Source: Acetobacteraceae bacterium (GTDB taxonomy: Bacteria > Pseudomonadota > Alphaproteobacteria > Zavarziniales > Zavarziniaceae). From it: a stretch of 49,810 bases of DNA. The stretch spans positions 1 through 49,810 of the forward strand of contig CANCOY010000008.1 of the NCBI GenBank assembly GCA_947379865.1, read 5' to 3'. Under the pieces are notes generated by a model. That model was not told where the DNA came from, did no database searches, and saw only the letters and a program-made list of their open reading frames with translations. Positions 15,803 through 23,676 of the stretch are shown here, piece by piece; within the stretch, counting starts at the first letter, position 1; the number at the start of each line of letters is the position of its first letter. The position numbers were made by a program, and so were the translations under genes.

Positions 15803-16926
15803 CGAGGTCGGCAACGGCCGCCGTGGTGCCGTCAATCCTGGCAGCAAGTGCGGCTGCCATGAATTCATCAAGATCGCCATCCAGAACGCCCTGGGTATCG
15901 GAGGTCTCGACCCCTGTCCGCAGGTCCTTGACCATCTGATAGGGCTGCAGGACATAGGACCGGATCTGATGGCCCCAGCCGATATCGGTCTTTGATTCAG
16001 CCTGGGCCTGGGCCACGGCCTCGCGCTTCTGCAATTCCGCTTCGTAGAGCTTTGCCTTCAGCATGGACATCGCCTGGGCGCGGTTCTTGTGCTGCGAGCG
16101 GTCGCTCTGGCACTGCGCGACAATACCCGTCGGGATATGGGTCATCCGCACGGCACTGTCCGTCTTGTTGATGTGCTGGCCACCGGCGCCAGAGGCGCGG
16201 TAGGTGTCAACGCGAATATCCTTGTCGAGAACTTCAATCTCGATCGCATCGTCAATCACAGGGTAGACCCAGACCGAGGCAAAGCTGGTCTGACGCCGCG
16301 CGTTTGAATCAAAGGGCGAAATGCGCACGAGCCGGTGAACGCCGGATTCCGTCTTCATCCAGCCATAGGCATTCAAGCCCTTGATCACCATGGTGGCAGA
16401 CTTGATGCCCGCCTCTTCACCCGCACTCTCGGCGACCAGTTCGGTCTTGTAGCCATGGGCATTCGCCCAGCGCGAATACATGCGCAGCAGCATCTGGGCC
16501 CAGTCCTGGCTTTCGGTTCCGCCAGCGCCGGCATTGATGTCGATATAGGAGTCGTTGCTGTCGGCTTCACCCGAAAGCAGGGCTGAGCGTTCCTGCGACT
16601 GGGCTTCGGTGCGCAGTCGGGAAAGCACGGCCGCCGCATCTTCGATGGTTGCCTGGTCGCCCTCTTCCTCGGCCATGCCGACGAGTTCAACCGTATCGTC
16701 AAGCTCGCGTGCCAGCACGCTGTAGCCTGAAATCGCCTGTTCAAGACGATTGCGCTCGCGCATCACCTTCTGGGCTTCGGTCGGGTCGTTCCAGAGTGTG
16801 GGATCTTCGACGCGGTCGTTCAGTTCCGCCAGGCGGAGAGTTGCGACATCCCAGTCAAAGATGCCTCCTCAGCAGTTCCATTGACTGCTTGATGTCGAAG
16901 ATCATGGATTCAATGTCGGCACGCAC
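15798..16926 (-). CDS. prfB: Peptide chain release factor 2, expressed by programmed +1 frameshift
   Basis: RF2 releases peptides at UGA and UAA. The full protein is 375 residues: 23 codons from GTG 16926 (AAGGA eight bases upstream; MRADIESMIFDIKQSM), then an in-frame UGA at 16857-16855, then +1 frame reading DWDVATLRLAELNDRVEDP to the stop at 15798. Just before the shift are AGGAGG (16869-16864), three bases, then CTT TGA C, the same arrangement as E. coli prfB. The main frame holds the RF2 codon-recognition motif SPF (RISPFDSNARRQTSFAS) and the GGQ loop (ASGAGGQHINKTDSAVR). A call starting only at ATG 16766 would lose the N-terminal domain. Autoregulation by RF2 level is established for this element in other bacteria. 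It lies 63 bases after mrcA. Confidence 0.95.
16855..16869 (-). promoter_or_regulatory. prfB +1 frameshift (recoding) site
   Basis: On the minus strand AGGAGG is followed by CAT and then CTTTGA. The internal Shine-Dalgarno at three-base spacing and the CTT-TGA slippery codon pair are the known elements for RF2 frameshifting; the UGA is decoded inefficiently when RF2 is scarce. Codons flanking it (LLRRHL then DWDVA) match RF2 proteins across the shift, which confirms that this is not a sequencing error. Confidence 0.93.
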
Positions 16927-16989
16927 GGGACTATTCCTTATGTCGGGCGGCGGCACCATAGGGGCGCCGGGGCAGCACGGCAAGCGACG

Positions 16990-19548
16990 TCAGTAAAGGC
17001 CACCGCTTGCACTTGGCGTGCTGTCTGGCAGCAGCGCTGGCAGGGCCGACGGCGATGTGGACGGTGGACGCGGCGGTTGGGGCGCATTCACTTCAGGAGT
17101 GGACGAAGGGGATCCGATGATCGGCTCGGCTCCGGTGGCCTCTTCCACGGGCACGGGCTCATCAACAACCACAGGGGCCGAACCGTCGAGCACAAGACGC
17201 GGGCCAAAGGGCTCGGTACCAGGTTTGAAGGCATCAAGGATAACGATCCGGTCGCCCGGCTCGGCAGGGTTACCGGTCTGGGCGTTGACGCGCACAAGGC
17301 GGACGCCGGGTGGGATCCGGAACGGGATCGCAGGCTGGTCGGCCAGGGCCGCCGCCATGAAATCACGGAAAATGGGCGCCGCCACCGCACCGCCGGTTTC
17401 CTTGGCGCCCAGGGTCCGAGGCTGGTCAAAGCCGACATAGACACCAACGGCAAGATCAGGCGAGAAGCCAACGAACCAGACGTCGTTGGAATCATTGGAC
17501 GTGCCCGTCTTGCCCGCCAGGGGCTTGCCCACCTCGCGAACTTTTGTGCCCGTGCCGCGCTCCACCACGCCCTGCAGCATCGAGACAATCTGATAGGACG
17601 TCGCCGCATCGAGCACTTCGGGGCGAACATCAGGCAGCACCGGCACTGCCTGATCGTACCACGTCGTGCCGGTGCATCCCTCGCAGGAGCGCGTGTCGTG
17701 GCGATAGACCGTGCGGCCACGCCGGTCCTGGATCCGGTCGATCAGGGTAGGCTGAATGCCCTTACCGCCATTCACGAACTCAGAATAGCCGGTGGTCATG
17801 CGCAGCAATGTGGTCTCACCAGCCCCCAGCGACATGGCAAGCAGGGGCGGCAAATCGTCAATCACCCCAAAGCGGTGAACCAGATCGACCACCTTGTCCA
17901 TGCCAAGATACTGGGCCAGCCGGACGGTCATCAGGTTGCGCGATTTCTCGAGCCCGACGCGCAGCGTGGTCGGTCCAAGGAAATCATCGTGATAGTTCTT
18001 GGGCTTCCACTTGGGCAGGCCGGGACCCTGTTCCGCCACAAAGGGACCGTCGAGCACCAGGCTGGAGGGCGAGAAGCCTGCCGCCATTGCTGCCGCATAG
18101 ACGAACGGCTTGAACGAGGAGCCGGGCTGGCGCAGCGCCTGTGTTGCCCGGTTGAACTGGCTTTGCTGGAATGACCAGCCCCCGCCCATGGCCAGCACGC
18201 GGCCCGTATGGGGGTCCATGGCAACAAGCCCGCCGCCGACATTGGGGATCTGGCGCAGGGCAAAGCTTCCTTCAGCCCCGGGCACCGCTTCAACCGCCAC
18301 CACATCGCCGGCTTTCAGAACCTGATCGGGTCGCGTCGGCTTTGGCCCCAGGCTCTGGTCGGGCAGCGTCGGCCGGGCCCATCCGAGTTCGGACATCGGA
18401 ATATTGCCAAAAGAGCCGTCGATAAAGCCGACTTCGGCCACCTTGGCGTCGGTCGCAAGCACCAGCGCCAAGGTCCAGGGCTTCACGCCGGGGACATTCA
18501 ACCCATTGATCGGGGGCAGGGAGGCGAGCCCTTTTGACCAATCCCGCTCGGTTGGAAGACGGGCCAGCGGCCCGCGCCAGCCATGGCGGCGGTCATAGTC
18601 GATCAGGCCATCACGCAGGACCTTGTCGGCAACCGCCTGGAGGTGGGGGTCGAGGGTGGTCCTGACGGAAAGTCCACCCTCATAAAGGGCCTGGTCGCCA
18701 AACAGGCCAACCACCTGCCGCCTGACCTCCTCAGCAAAATAATCGGCCTCCGTTGTCGCCTTGCCGGAGCCGTCACGCACCACGAGCGGGCTTTCCTTGG
18801 CGGCCAGCGCCTCGGCGGCAGAGATGGCGCCATCCTCGGCCATGCGATCAAGAACCCAGTTGCGTCGTTCCACCGCCGCCGCATGGGCCCTGAAAGGATT
18901 GTAATTGTTGGGGCCCTTGGGCAAAGCCGCCAGATAGGCACTCTCGGCGAGGGTGAGTTGATCCAGCGACTTGCCAAAATAGCCAAGCGAGGCCGCCGCG
19001 ACCCCATAAGAACCAAAGCCGAGATAGATCTCGTTCAGATAGAGTTCGAGGATGCGGTCCTTGTTGAAGGTCCGTTCCATGCGATAGGCAAGGATCGCCT
19101 CGCGGATCTTGCGGGCGTAGCTCACCTCGCTGCCCACAAGAAAATTCTTCGCCACCTGCTGGGTGATGGTCGACGCACCGACCGGCCGGCGGTCGCGCCC
19201 CATATTGCGGACGTTCACCACAAGGGCGCGGGCAATGCCGCTGAAATCAATCCCCGAGTGCGCGTAGAAATTCTTGTCCTCGGCCGAGAGGAATGCCTGA
19301 AGCAGGGGCTTTGGCATGGCGTTGACCGGTACAAACAGCCGCCCCTGGCGCGCGAACTCGGCCAGCAGGCTACCGTCGCCGGCATGAAAGCGCGTTGTGA
19401 CCGGCGGCTCATAATTGGCCAGCGCCCGATAGTCAGGCAGGTCCTTGCCATAGTGCTCGATCGCAACCAGGCCAAGGCCAAGGGCAGCGATCACCCCCAG
19501 CGCAAGGGCCGCAAACAGGAATCCGAGCAGTCGCATCACAGTCCACAC
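16990..19548 (-). CDS. mrcA: Penicillin-binding protein 1A (glycosyltransferase/transpeptidase)
   Basis: An 852-residue class A PBP that polymerises and cross-links peptidoglycan in the periplasm. It has an N-terminal membrane anchor (LLGFLFAALALGVIAALGLGLV), a GT51 glycosyltransferase domain with catalytic Glu in SAEDKNFYAHSGID plus ASTITQQVAKN, RKIREAILAYRMER and LNEIYLGFGSYG, an OB-like linker, and a transpeptidase domain with SxxK as SSFK (QPGSSFKPFVYA) and KTG as KTGTSND. The C-terminus is Pro/Ser-rich and disordered. The start could be GTG 19548 (GGGG seven bases upstream), GTG 19539 or ATG 19536; the difference is four residues. mrcA-prfB is a standard alphaproteobacterial pair. rne is divergent, and amiC, often between rne and mrcA, is absent here. 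Confidence 0.95.
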   Translation of the reverse strand: MWTVMRLLGFLFAALALGVIAALGLGLVAIEHYGKDLPDYRALANYEPPVTTRFHAGDGSLLAEFARQGRLFVPVNAMPKPLLQAFLSAEDKNFYAHSGIDFSGIARALVVNVRNMGRDRRPVGASTITQQVAKNFLVGSEVSYARKIREAILAYRMERTFNKDRILELYLNEIYLGFGSYGVAAASLGYFGKSLDQLTLAESAYLAALPKGPNNYNPFRAHAAAVERRNWVLDRMAEDGAISAAEALAAKESPLVVRDGSGKATTEADYFAEEVRRQVVGLFGDQALYEGGLSVRTTLDPHLQAVADKVLRDGLIDYDRRHGWRGPLARLPTERDWSKGLASLPPINGLNVPGVKPWTLALVLATDAKVAEVGFIDGSFGNIPMSELGWARPTLPDQSLGPKPTRPDQVLKAGDVVAVEAVPGAEGSFALRQIPNVGGGLVAMDPHTGRVLAMGGGWSFQQSQFNRATQALRQPGSSFKPFVYAAAMAAGFSPSSLVLDGPFVAEQGPGLPKWKPKNYHDDFLGPTTLRVGLEKSRNLMTVRLAQYLGMDKVVDLVHRFGVIDDLPPLLAMSLGAGETTLLRMTTGYSEFVNGGKGIQPTLIDRIQDRRGRTVYRHDTRSCEGCTGTTWYDQAVPVLPDVRPEVLDAATSYQIVSMLQGVVERGTGTKVREVGKPLAGKTGTSNDSNDVWFVGFSPDLAVGVYVGFDQPRTLGAKETGGAVAAPIFRDFMAAALADQPAIPFRIPPGVRLVRVNAQTGNPAEPGDRIVILDAFKPGTEPFGPRLVLDGSAPVVVDEPVPVEEATGAEPIIGSPSSTPEVNAPQPPRPPSTSPSALPALLPDSTPSASGGLY

Positions 19549-20170
19549 GATTGACCCCGCTTGTCAGGCACGGTCGATGGCCGCAGCGGCCACCTTTGAA
19601 ACACCACTCAAGGCTGTGAGTCGAATGTGGCGGCGACATGGCGAAGGTGCCACAAGCCGCCCACGCGACCCACAAACCCAACAGGATCCGGCACTTATAG
19701 GGCTACAACATGTGCTATCTACGGAAAGCATTGTAGCGGGGACCCTCGTGCGGCTATCATAGCGTTGCGAAGGTTCGCCGTCTCCCCCTGACGGGCCACA
19801 TCCCGCGACGGACAAGTCCCCTTCCAAGCAGAGCCCATTGGCGCCGCCTACGGCGCCCCGGGGCACGCTTCCGAGGGACAGGTCGTCGCGACGCCGGCGG
19901 TGGGGTGACAAGGCGAAGCCAGTTTTTATCAACCATTTGAGACCGTTACGACGACGTGCCCTGCCCCCGCCCGCTTCTGGCACCTGATGCCCTTTATGCT
20001 GGCCCTGGTTTCCAGGAACACGTTGTTTTGTCCTGTGCGCGCCCCACGCGCTGCCCTGTTGGGCGGTATGCTTTCGCGAATCGCGCACGCTTCGGTCTCA
20101 GTCCAAACAGCGACCCATCCGCGCCCGACCTTCGCTCGTGCCGGGACCGGAGGTCGCGGAGACGCACTGA
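19549..20170. other. 622-base divergent intergenic region, mrcA promoter and rne leader
   Basis: No convincing gene is seen. An arm pair GCTACAA/TTGTAGC (19702-19708, 19731-19737) lies near the middle. A candidate rne promoter is TTGTAG (19731-19736), 18 bases, TATCAT (19755-19760), which would give a leader of about 400 bases. The leader contains CCGTC/GACGG (19778-19794), a perfect 7-bp hairpin GGCGCCG-CCTA-CGGCGCC (19840-19857), and a 10-bp palindrome CGTCGCGACG (19884-19893). Long structured leaders regulate rne mRNA stability in E. coli by RNase E itself; a similar role here is inference. Confidence 0.4.
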
Positions 20171-23113
20171 ATGTCGACGCGCATGCTCATCGACGCGACC
20201 CATCCGGAAGAAACCCGGGTGGTCGTGGTCAAGGGGACCAGGCTCGAGGAATTTGATTTCGAGTCTGCCAACAAGAAACAGCTGAAGGGTAATATCTATC
20301 TCGCCAAGGTCACCCGGGTCGAACCCTCGCTCCAGGCTGCCTTTATCGAGTATGGCGGCAACCGCCATGGCTTTCTTGCCTTCAGCGAAATCCATCCGGA
20401 CTATTATCAGATCCCGGTTGCCGACCGTCAGGCCCTGCTCGATGAGCAGGCTGCACAGGACGACGACGAGGACGACGACGAGGATGATACCGATACGGGT
20501 CGTGATGAGCCCGTCGCCGAACAGCCCGATGAGCCCGAAGGCGAACCGGTCGATCATGACGAGACCAGCGAAAGCTCCGATGACGCCGCTGGAGCGCCTG
20601 GGAGTGGCCATAGCATTGCAGCCGAGGCCTATCGCCCCGAGACGCTGAGCCAGGACACTCAGGACCAAGAAGCGCTGGGCCACGAGCCGGAACTTGATCT
20701 GTTCCAGCCTCTGCCCGTGCGTGAGAGCGGCGATCACGCCGAAGACGACGCCGGTGACCGCCCCTTCAATGAGGCGACCGAGATCGTCGTTGATGACACC
20801 GTGGAGAGCGTTGGCGCCGACGACTCTGTCGAGGAAGCCGTCGCCCGGGCCCGTCGCCCGCGCAAGCGGCCGCTGCGCTCCTACAAGATCCAGGAAGTCA
20901 TCAAGCGTCGCCAGATCCTGCTGGTGCAGGTCGTCAAGGAAGAGCGCGGCAACAAGGGCGCCGCCCTTACCACCTATCTGTCTCTCGCAGGGCGTTATTG
21001 CGTTCTGATGCCGAACTCGCCCCGTGGCGGTGGCATCAGCCGCAAGATTCAGAACGCCGCCGACCGCAAGCGCCTGAAGTCCATCACGGCCGATCTGGAT
21101 GTGCCCGAGGGCATGGGCGTCATCGTCCGCACGGCCGGCATGAACCGCACCAAGCCCGAGATCAAACGCGATTTCGAGTATCTGCTGCGGCTGTGGGATT
21201 CGGTGCGCGACCTGACGCTGCAATCCTCCGCGCCCGCCGTCGTCTATGAAGAAGGTGACCTGATCAAGCGGGCCATCCGGGACCTCTATTCCAAGGATAT
21301 CGAAGAGATCCTTGTTGAGGGTGAGGACGGCTACCGCCAGGCCAAGGACTTCATGCGCATGCTCATGCCGAGCCATGCCAAGAACGTCCAACCTTATCGC
21401 GAGCGGGTACCCCTGCTGCACCGGTTCCAGGTCGAGCACCAGCTCGACCTCATGTTCAACCCGGTGGTGCAGCTGCGGTCTGGTGGCTACATCGTCATCA
21501 ACACCACCGAGGCGCTGGTTGCCGTTGACGTCAACTCCGGTCGCTCGACGCGCGAACAGAACATCGAGGAAACGGCCACCAAGACGAACCTGGAGGCCGC
21601 CGAGGAGGTCGCCCGCCAGATGCGCCTGCGTGATCTGGCCGGCCTGATCGTCATCGATTTCATCGACATGGAGGACTCGCGCAACAATCGCGCGGTCGAA
21701 CGCAAGCTCAAGGATTGCCTCAAGACTGACCGCGCGCGGATCCAGCTTGGCCGGATCAGCCCCTTTGGCCTGCTCGAGATGTCACGCCAGCGTCTGCACC
21801 CGGGCCTGCTGGAGGCGAGCACCCATACCTGCGTGCATTGCCGTGGCGCCGGTGTTGTCCGCTCGACCGAATCCTCTGCCCTGCACGTTCTGCGGGCGAT
21901 AGAGGACGAAGGGATGAAGGAGCGCTCGAGCGCGATCCTGGTAAAGACCTCGCCCACGGTGGCGCTCTATGTCCTCAATCAGAAGCGGCACACGCTGCAG
22001 CAGATCGAGGCGCGCTACGACTTCTCCGTAACGGTGGACGCCGACGACAGCCTGATCCCGCCGGAGCACCGCATCGAGCGGCTCAAGCCCCGCACAACGC
22101 CGGTGCAGACGACCGCCGTGAACATGAGTTCGCTGCGCCCCGTAGACCTTGTCGAGGATGATGATGAGGTCGACGTCGAGGTAGACGAGAGCGATGTCGA
22201 GGCTGAGGCCGACGAGACCGATGTCGAGGCCCGCGACACCGATCGACGTGGCGCTGGCGATGCCGAGACAGAGGATGGCAAGCGCCGCCGCCGTCGCCGC
22301 CGCCGCCGTGGGGGTCGCCGCGAAGACGGCTCACCAGATGAACGCGAAGACGGCGTACGCGAAGCCCGCCAGCCCGGTGACGCCGCCACGGATGGCCCAG
22401 AGTCGGGCTCTGACGAAGATGGCGACCAGGATGGTGGCGAAGAGGGCGACCCGTCGGAATCCGGTGACGGAGGCTTGGATGCCAACGGCGACCGCCGTCG
22501 CCGTCGCCGCGGACGCAGGGGCGGCCGCCGCCGGCGTGAAGGTGGCGAGCCGGGCTCCGAAGCTGGCCTGCCTGCCGCTGAGGCACCTGTCTATGCGGTC
22601 ACCCATTGGGCAAACGACGAAGAGACGGATGCGACACCCCGGGAAACCGAGACGTCCTTCCCCTCTGGTGAGGCTGAAACCGTCCCCTTCGCCCAGGTTG
22701 CCCGGCTAAGCGAACCGGCACCGAGGAGCGAAGATACGGTGGAACCGGAGGCCGCGTCTGCGGCAGCGCAAGAAGAACAAGCGCCTGCCCCTGCGGTCAT
22801 CCATTGGCCAGAAACCCCGGTCGAGGCAAAGGCTGAGCCCATAGCCGCCGTCTTCCCCGAGGCACATGACCCCAGCGCTCAGGGTGCCATCGTCGAGACA
22901 ACTGCAGCGGTGGAAGCACCTGCGCCCAGCATCGTTGAGAGCGTGCCAACGGTACCGGCGCCCGAGCCTGAGCCCCCGGTTGCTGTTGTTGTTGCCGAGG
23001 CGGCACCAGCCGCCGCAGCCGCAGCCGCAGCCGAAGATAATCAGCCTGAAGACGATGGGCCGAAGCAACCGCCACGCAAAGGCTGGTGGCAGCGCCGCTT
23101 TGGCCCAGGCTGA
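20171..23113 (+). CDS. rne: Ribonuclease E
   Basis: RNase E is the endonuclease that starts mRNA decay and rRNA/tRNA processing and scaffolds the degradosome. The 980-residue protein opens MSTRMLIDATHPEETRVVVV. The S1 domain (about 35-280) is split by an insertion of roughly 140 residues (about 92-232) rich in Asp and Glu, typical in position for alphaproteobacteria. Catalytic motifs are VDVNSGRS (near 452) and VIDFIDMED (near 495); the Zn-link is CVHCRGAG (near 553). The C-terminal half is disordered, with two arginine tracts (about 703-718 and 773-792) likely to bind RNA, acidic stretches, and a conserved-looking end PPRKGWWQRRFGPG. The start at 20171 fits the family better than ATG 20183. 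Confidence 0.96.
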   Translation: MSTRMLIDATHPEETRVVVVKGTRLEEFDFESANKKQLKGNIYLAKVTRVEPSLQAAFIEYGGNRHGFLAFSEIHPDYYQIPVADRQALLDEQAAQDDDEDDDEDDTDTGRDEPVAEQPDEPEGEPVDHDETSESSDDAAGAPGSGHSIAAEAYRPETLSQDTQDQEALGHEPELDLFQPLPVRESGDHAEDDAGDRPFNEATEIVVDDTVESVGADDSVEEAVARARRPRKRPLRSYKIQEVIKRRQILLVQVVKEERGNKGAALTTYLSLAGRYCVLMPNSPRGGGISRKIQNAADRKRLKSITADLDVPEGMGVIVRTAGMNRTKPEIKRDFEYLLRLWDSVRDLTLQSSAPAVVYEEGDLIKRAIRDLYSKDIEEILVEGEDGYRQAKDFMRMLMPSHAKNVQPYRERVPLLHRFQVEHQLDLMFNPVVQLRSGGYIVINTTEALVAVDVNSGRSTREQNIEETATKTNLEAAEEVARQMRLRDLAGLIVIDFIDMEDSRNNRAVERKLKDCLKTDRARIQLGRISPFGLLEMSRQRLHPGLLEASTHTCVHCRGAGVVRSTESSALHVLRAIEDEGMKERSSAILVKTSPTVALYVLNQKRHTLQQIEARYDFSVTVDADDSLIPPEHRIERLKPRTTPVQTTAVNMSSLRPVDLVEDDDEVDVEVDESDVEAEADETDVEARDTDRRGAGDAETEDGKRRRRRRRRRGGRREDGSPDEREDGVREARQPGDAATDGPESGSDEDGDQDGGEEGDPSESGDGGLDANGDRRRRRRGRRGGRRRREGGEPGSEAGLPAAEAPVYAVTHWANDEETDATPRETETSFPSGEAETVPFAQVARLSEPAPRSEDTVEPEAASAAAQEEQAPAPAVIHWPETPVEAKAEPIAAVFPEAHDPSAQGAIVETTAAVEAPAPSIVESVPTVPAPEPEPPVAVVVAEAAPAAAAAAAAEDNQPEDDGPKQPPRKGWWQRRFGPG

Positions 23114-23676
23114 ACCTGATTCAGATATCCTGATGGGAGGGGGTCCTCGCCCCCTCCCCGTCTGCCAGAATCCCGACAATCTGCAGCGCAGGCCGTAAAA
23201 AAAGGCCTTGTTTCGCCATTTCAGGGCGGAAAAAACCGAGCGAAAGACCAATGCGTCAACTGGTCGCAGCCGTCTGGAATGGCGTAAAGCCGTCATTTGG
23301 CCGTGTAGGGCCAGGCTTGCTCGATATTTAGTTGTCTGGCGGCGCACTACCCTCTTTAAAAGCCGGGGGCTTTCTGCCCATATTCACCATGCTGCACTGC
23401 GAAACAGCATGGCTCAGGGTTCACTGAACCCAGACACGCTGACGGCGCCGAGGGCAGTTTGGAAGCAAGGCCTCGAAGAGGTTATGAACCATCGGTAGGC
23501 GTGGGCCGTTCAGGCTCCGGCAAGCTGCACCGGGAAACTCCCGGATCCCCTCTCGCACCGACGCGATCGGCGCGCGCACCTCTTTAGGGAGACGCGCGAC
23601 TGTCAGCGAGCAGGGAACGTGCAGCCGGAACGAACCCTCCCTCCCCTGCCAAGGTTCTCTGAGGATCAAAGGCGAA
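23114..23676. other. 563-base intergenic region with several hairpins
   Basis: No gene is supported. After the rne terminator candidate come AGGCC-N9-GGCCT (23190-23208) and then a cluster: AAAGCC-GGG-GGCTTT (23359-23373), CCATGCTG-N10-CAGCATGG (23387-23412), GGGTTC-ACT-GAACCC (23417-23431) and CCGGG-AAACT-CCCGG (23530-23544). The next gene starts at 23677. The cluster could be a structured 5' leader or an sRNA preceding the glucan synthase operon. I could not match it to a known riboswitch. No confident promoter was picked. Confidence 0.4.
23135..23158 (+). terminator. GC-rich hairpin 21 bases after rne
   Basis: GGGAGGGGG (23135-23143) pairs perfectly with CCCCCTCCC (23150-23158) around loop TCCTCG. 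A T-tract does not follow, so intrinsic termination is plausible but not proven; it may instead protect the 3' end of rne mRNA. Confidence 0.5.

Noticed and set aside
19564..20088. Open frame of 174 codons on the minus strand in the mrcA-rne intergenic region
   Set aside because: Arg/Gly/Ser-rich composition without any recognisable motif, and it crosses the likely rne promoter and leader; typical spurious frame in GC-rich DNA.
23208..23498. 96-codon frame in the region between rne and the glucan synthase
   Set aside because: No ribosome site or recognisable domain, and it runs through the hairpin cluster.
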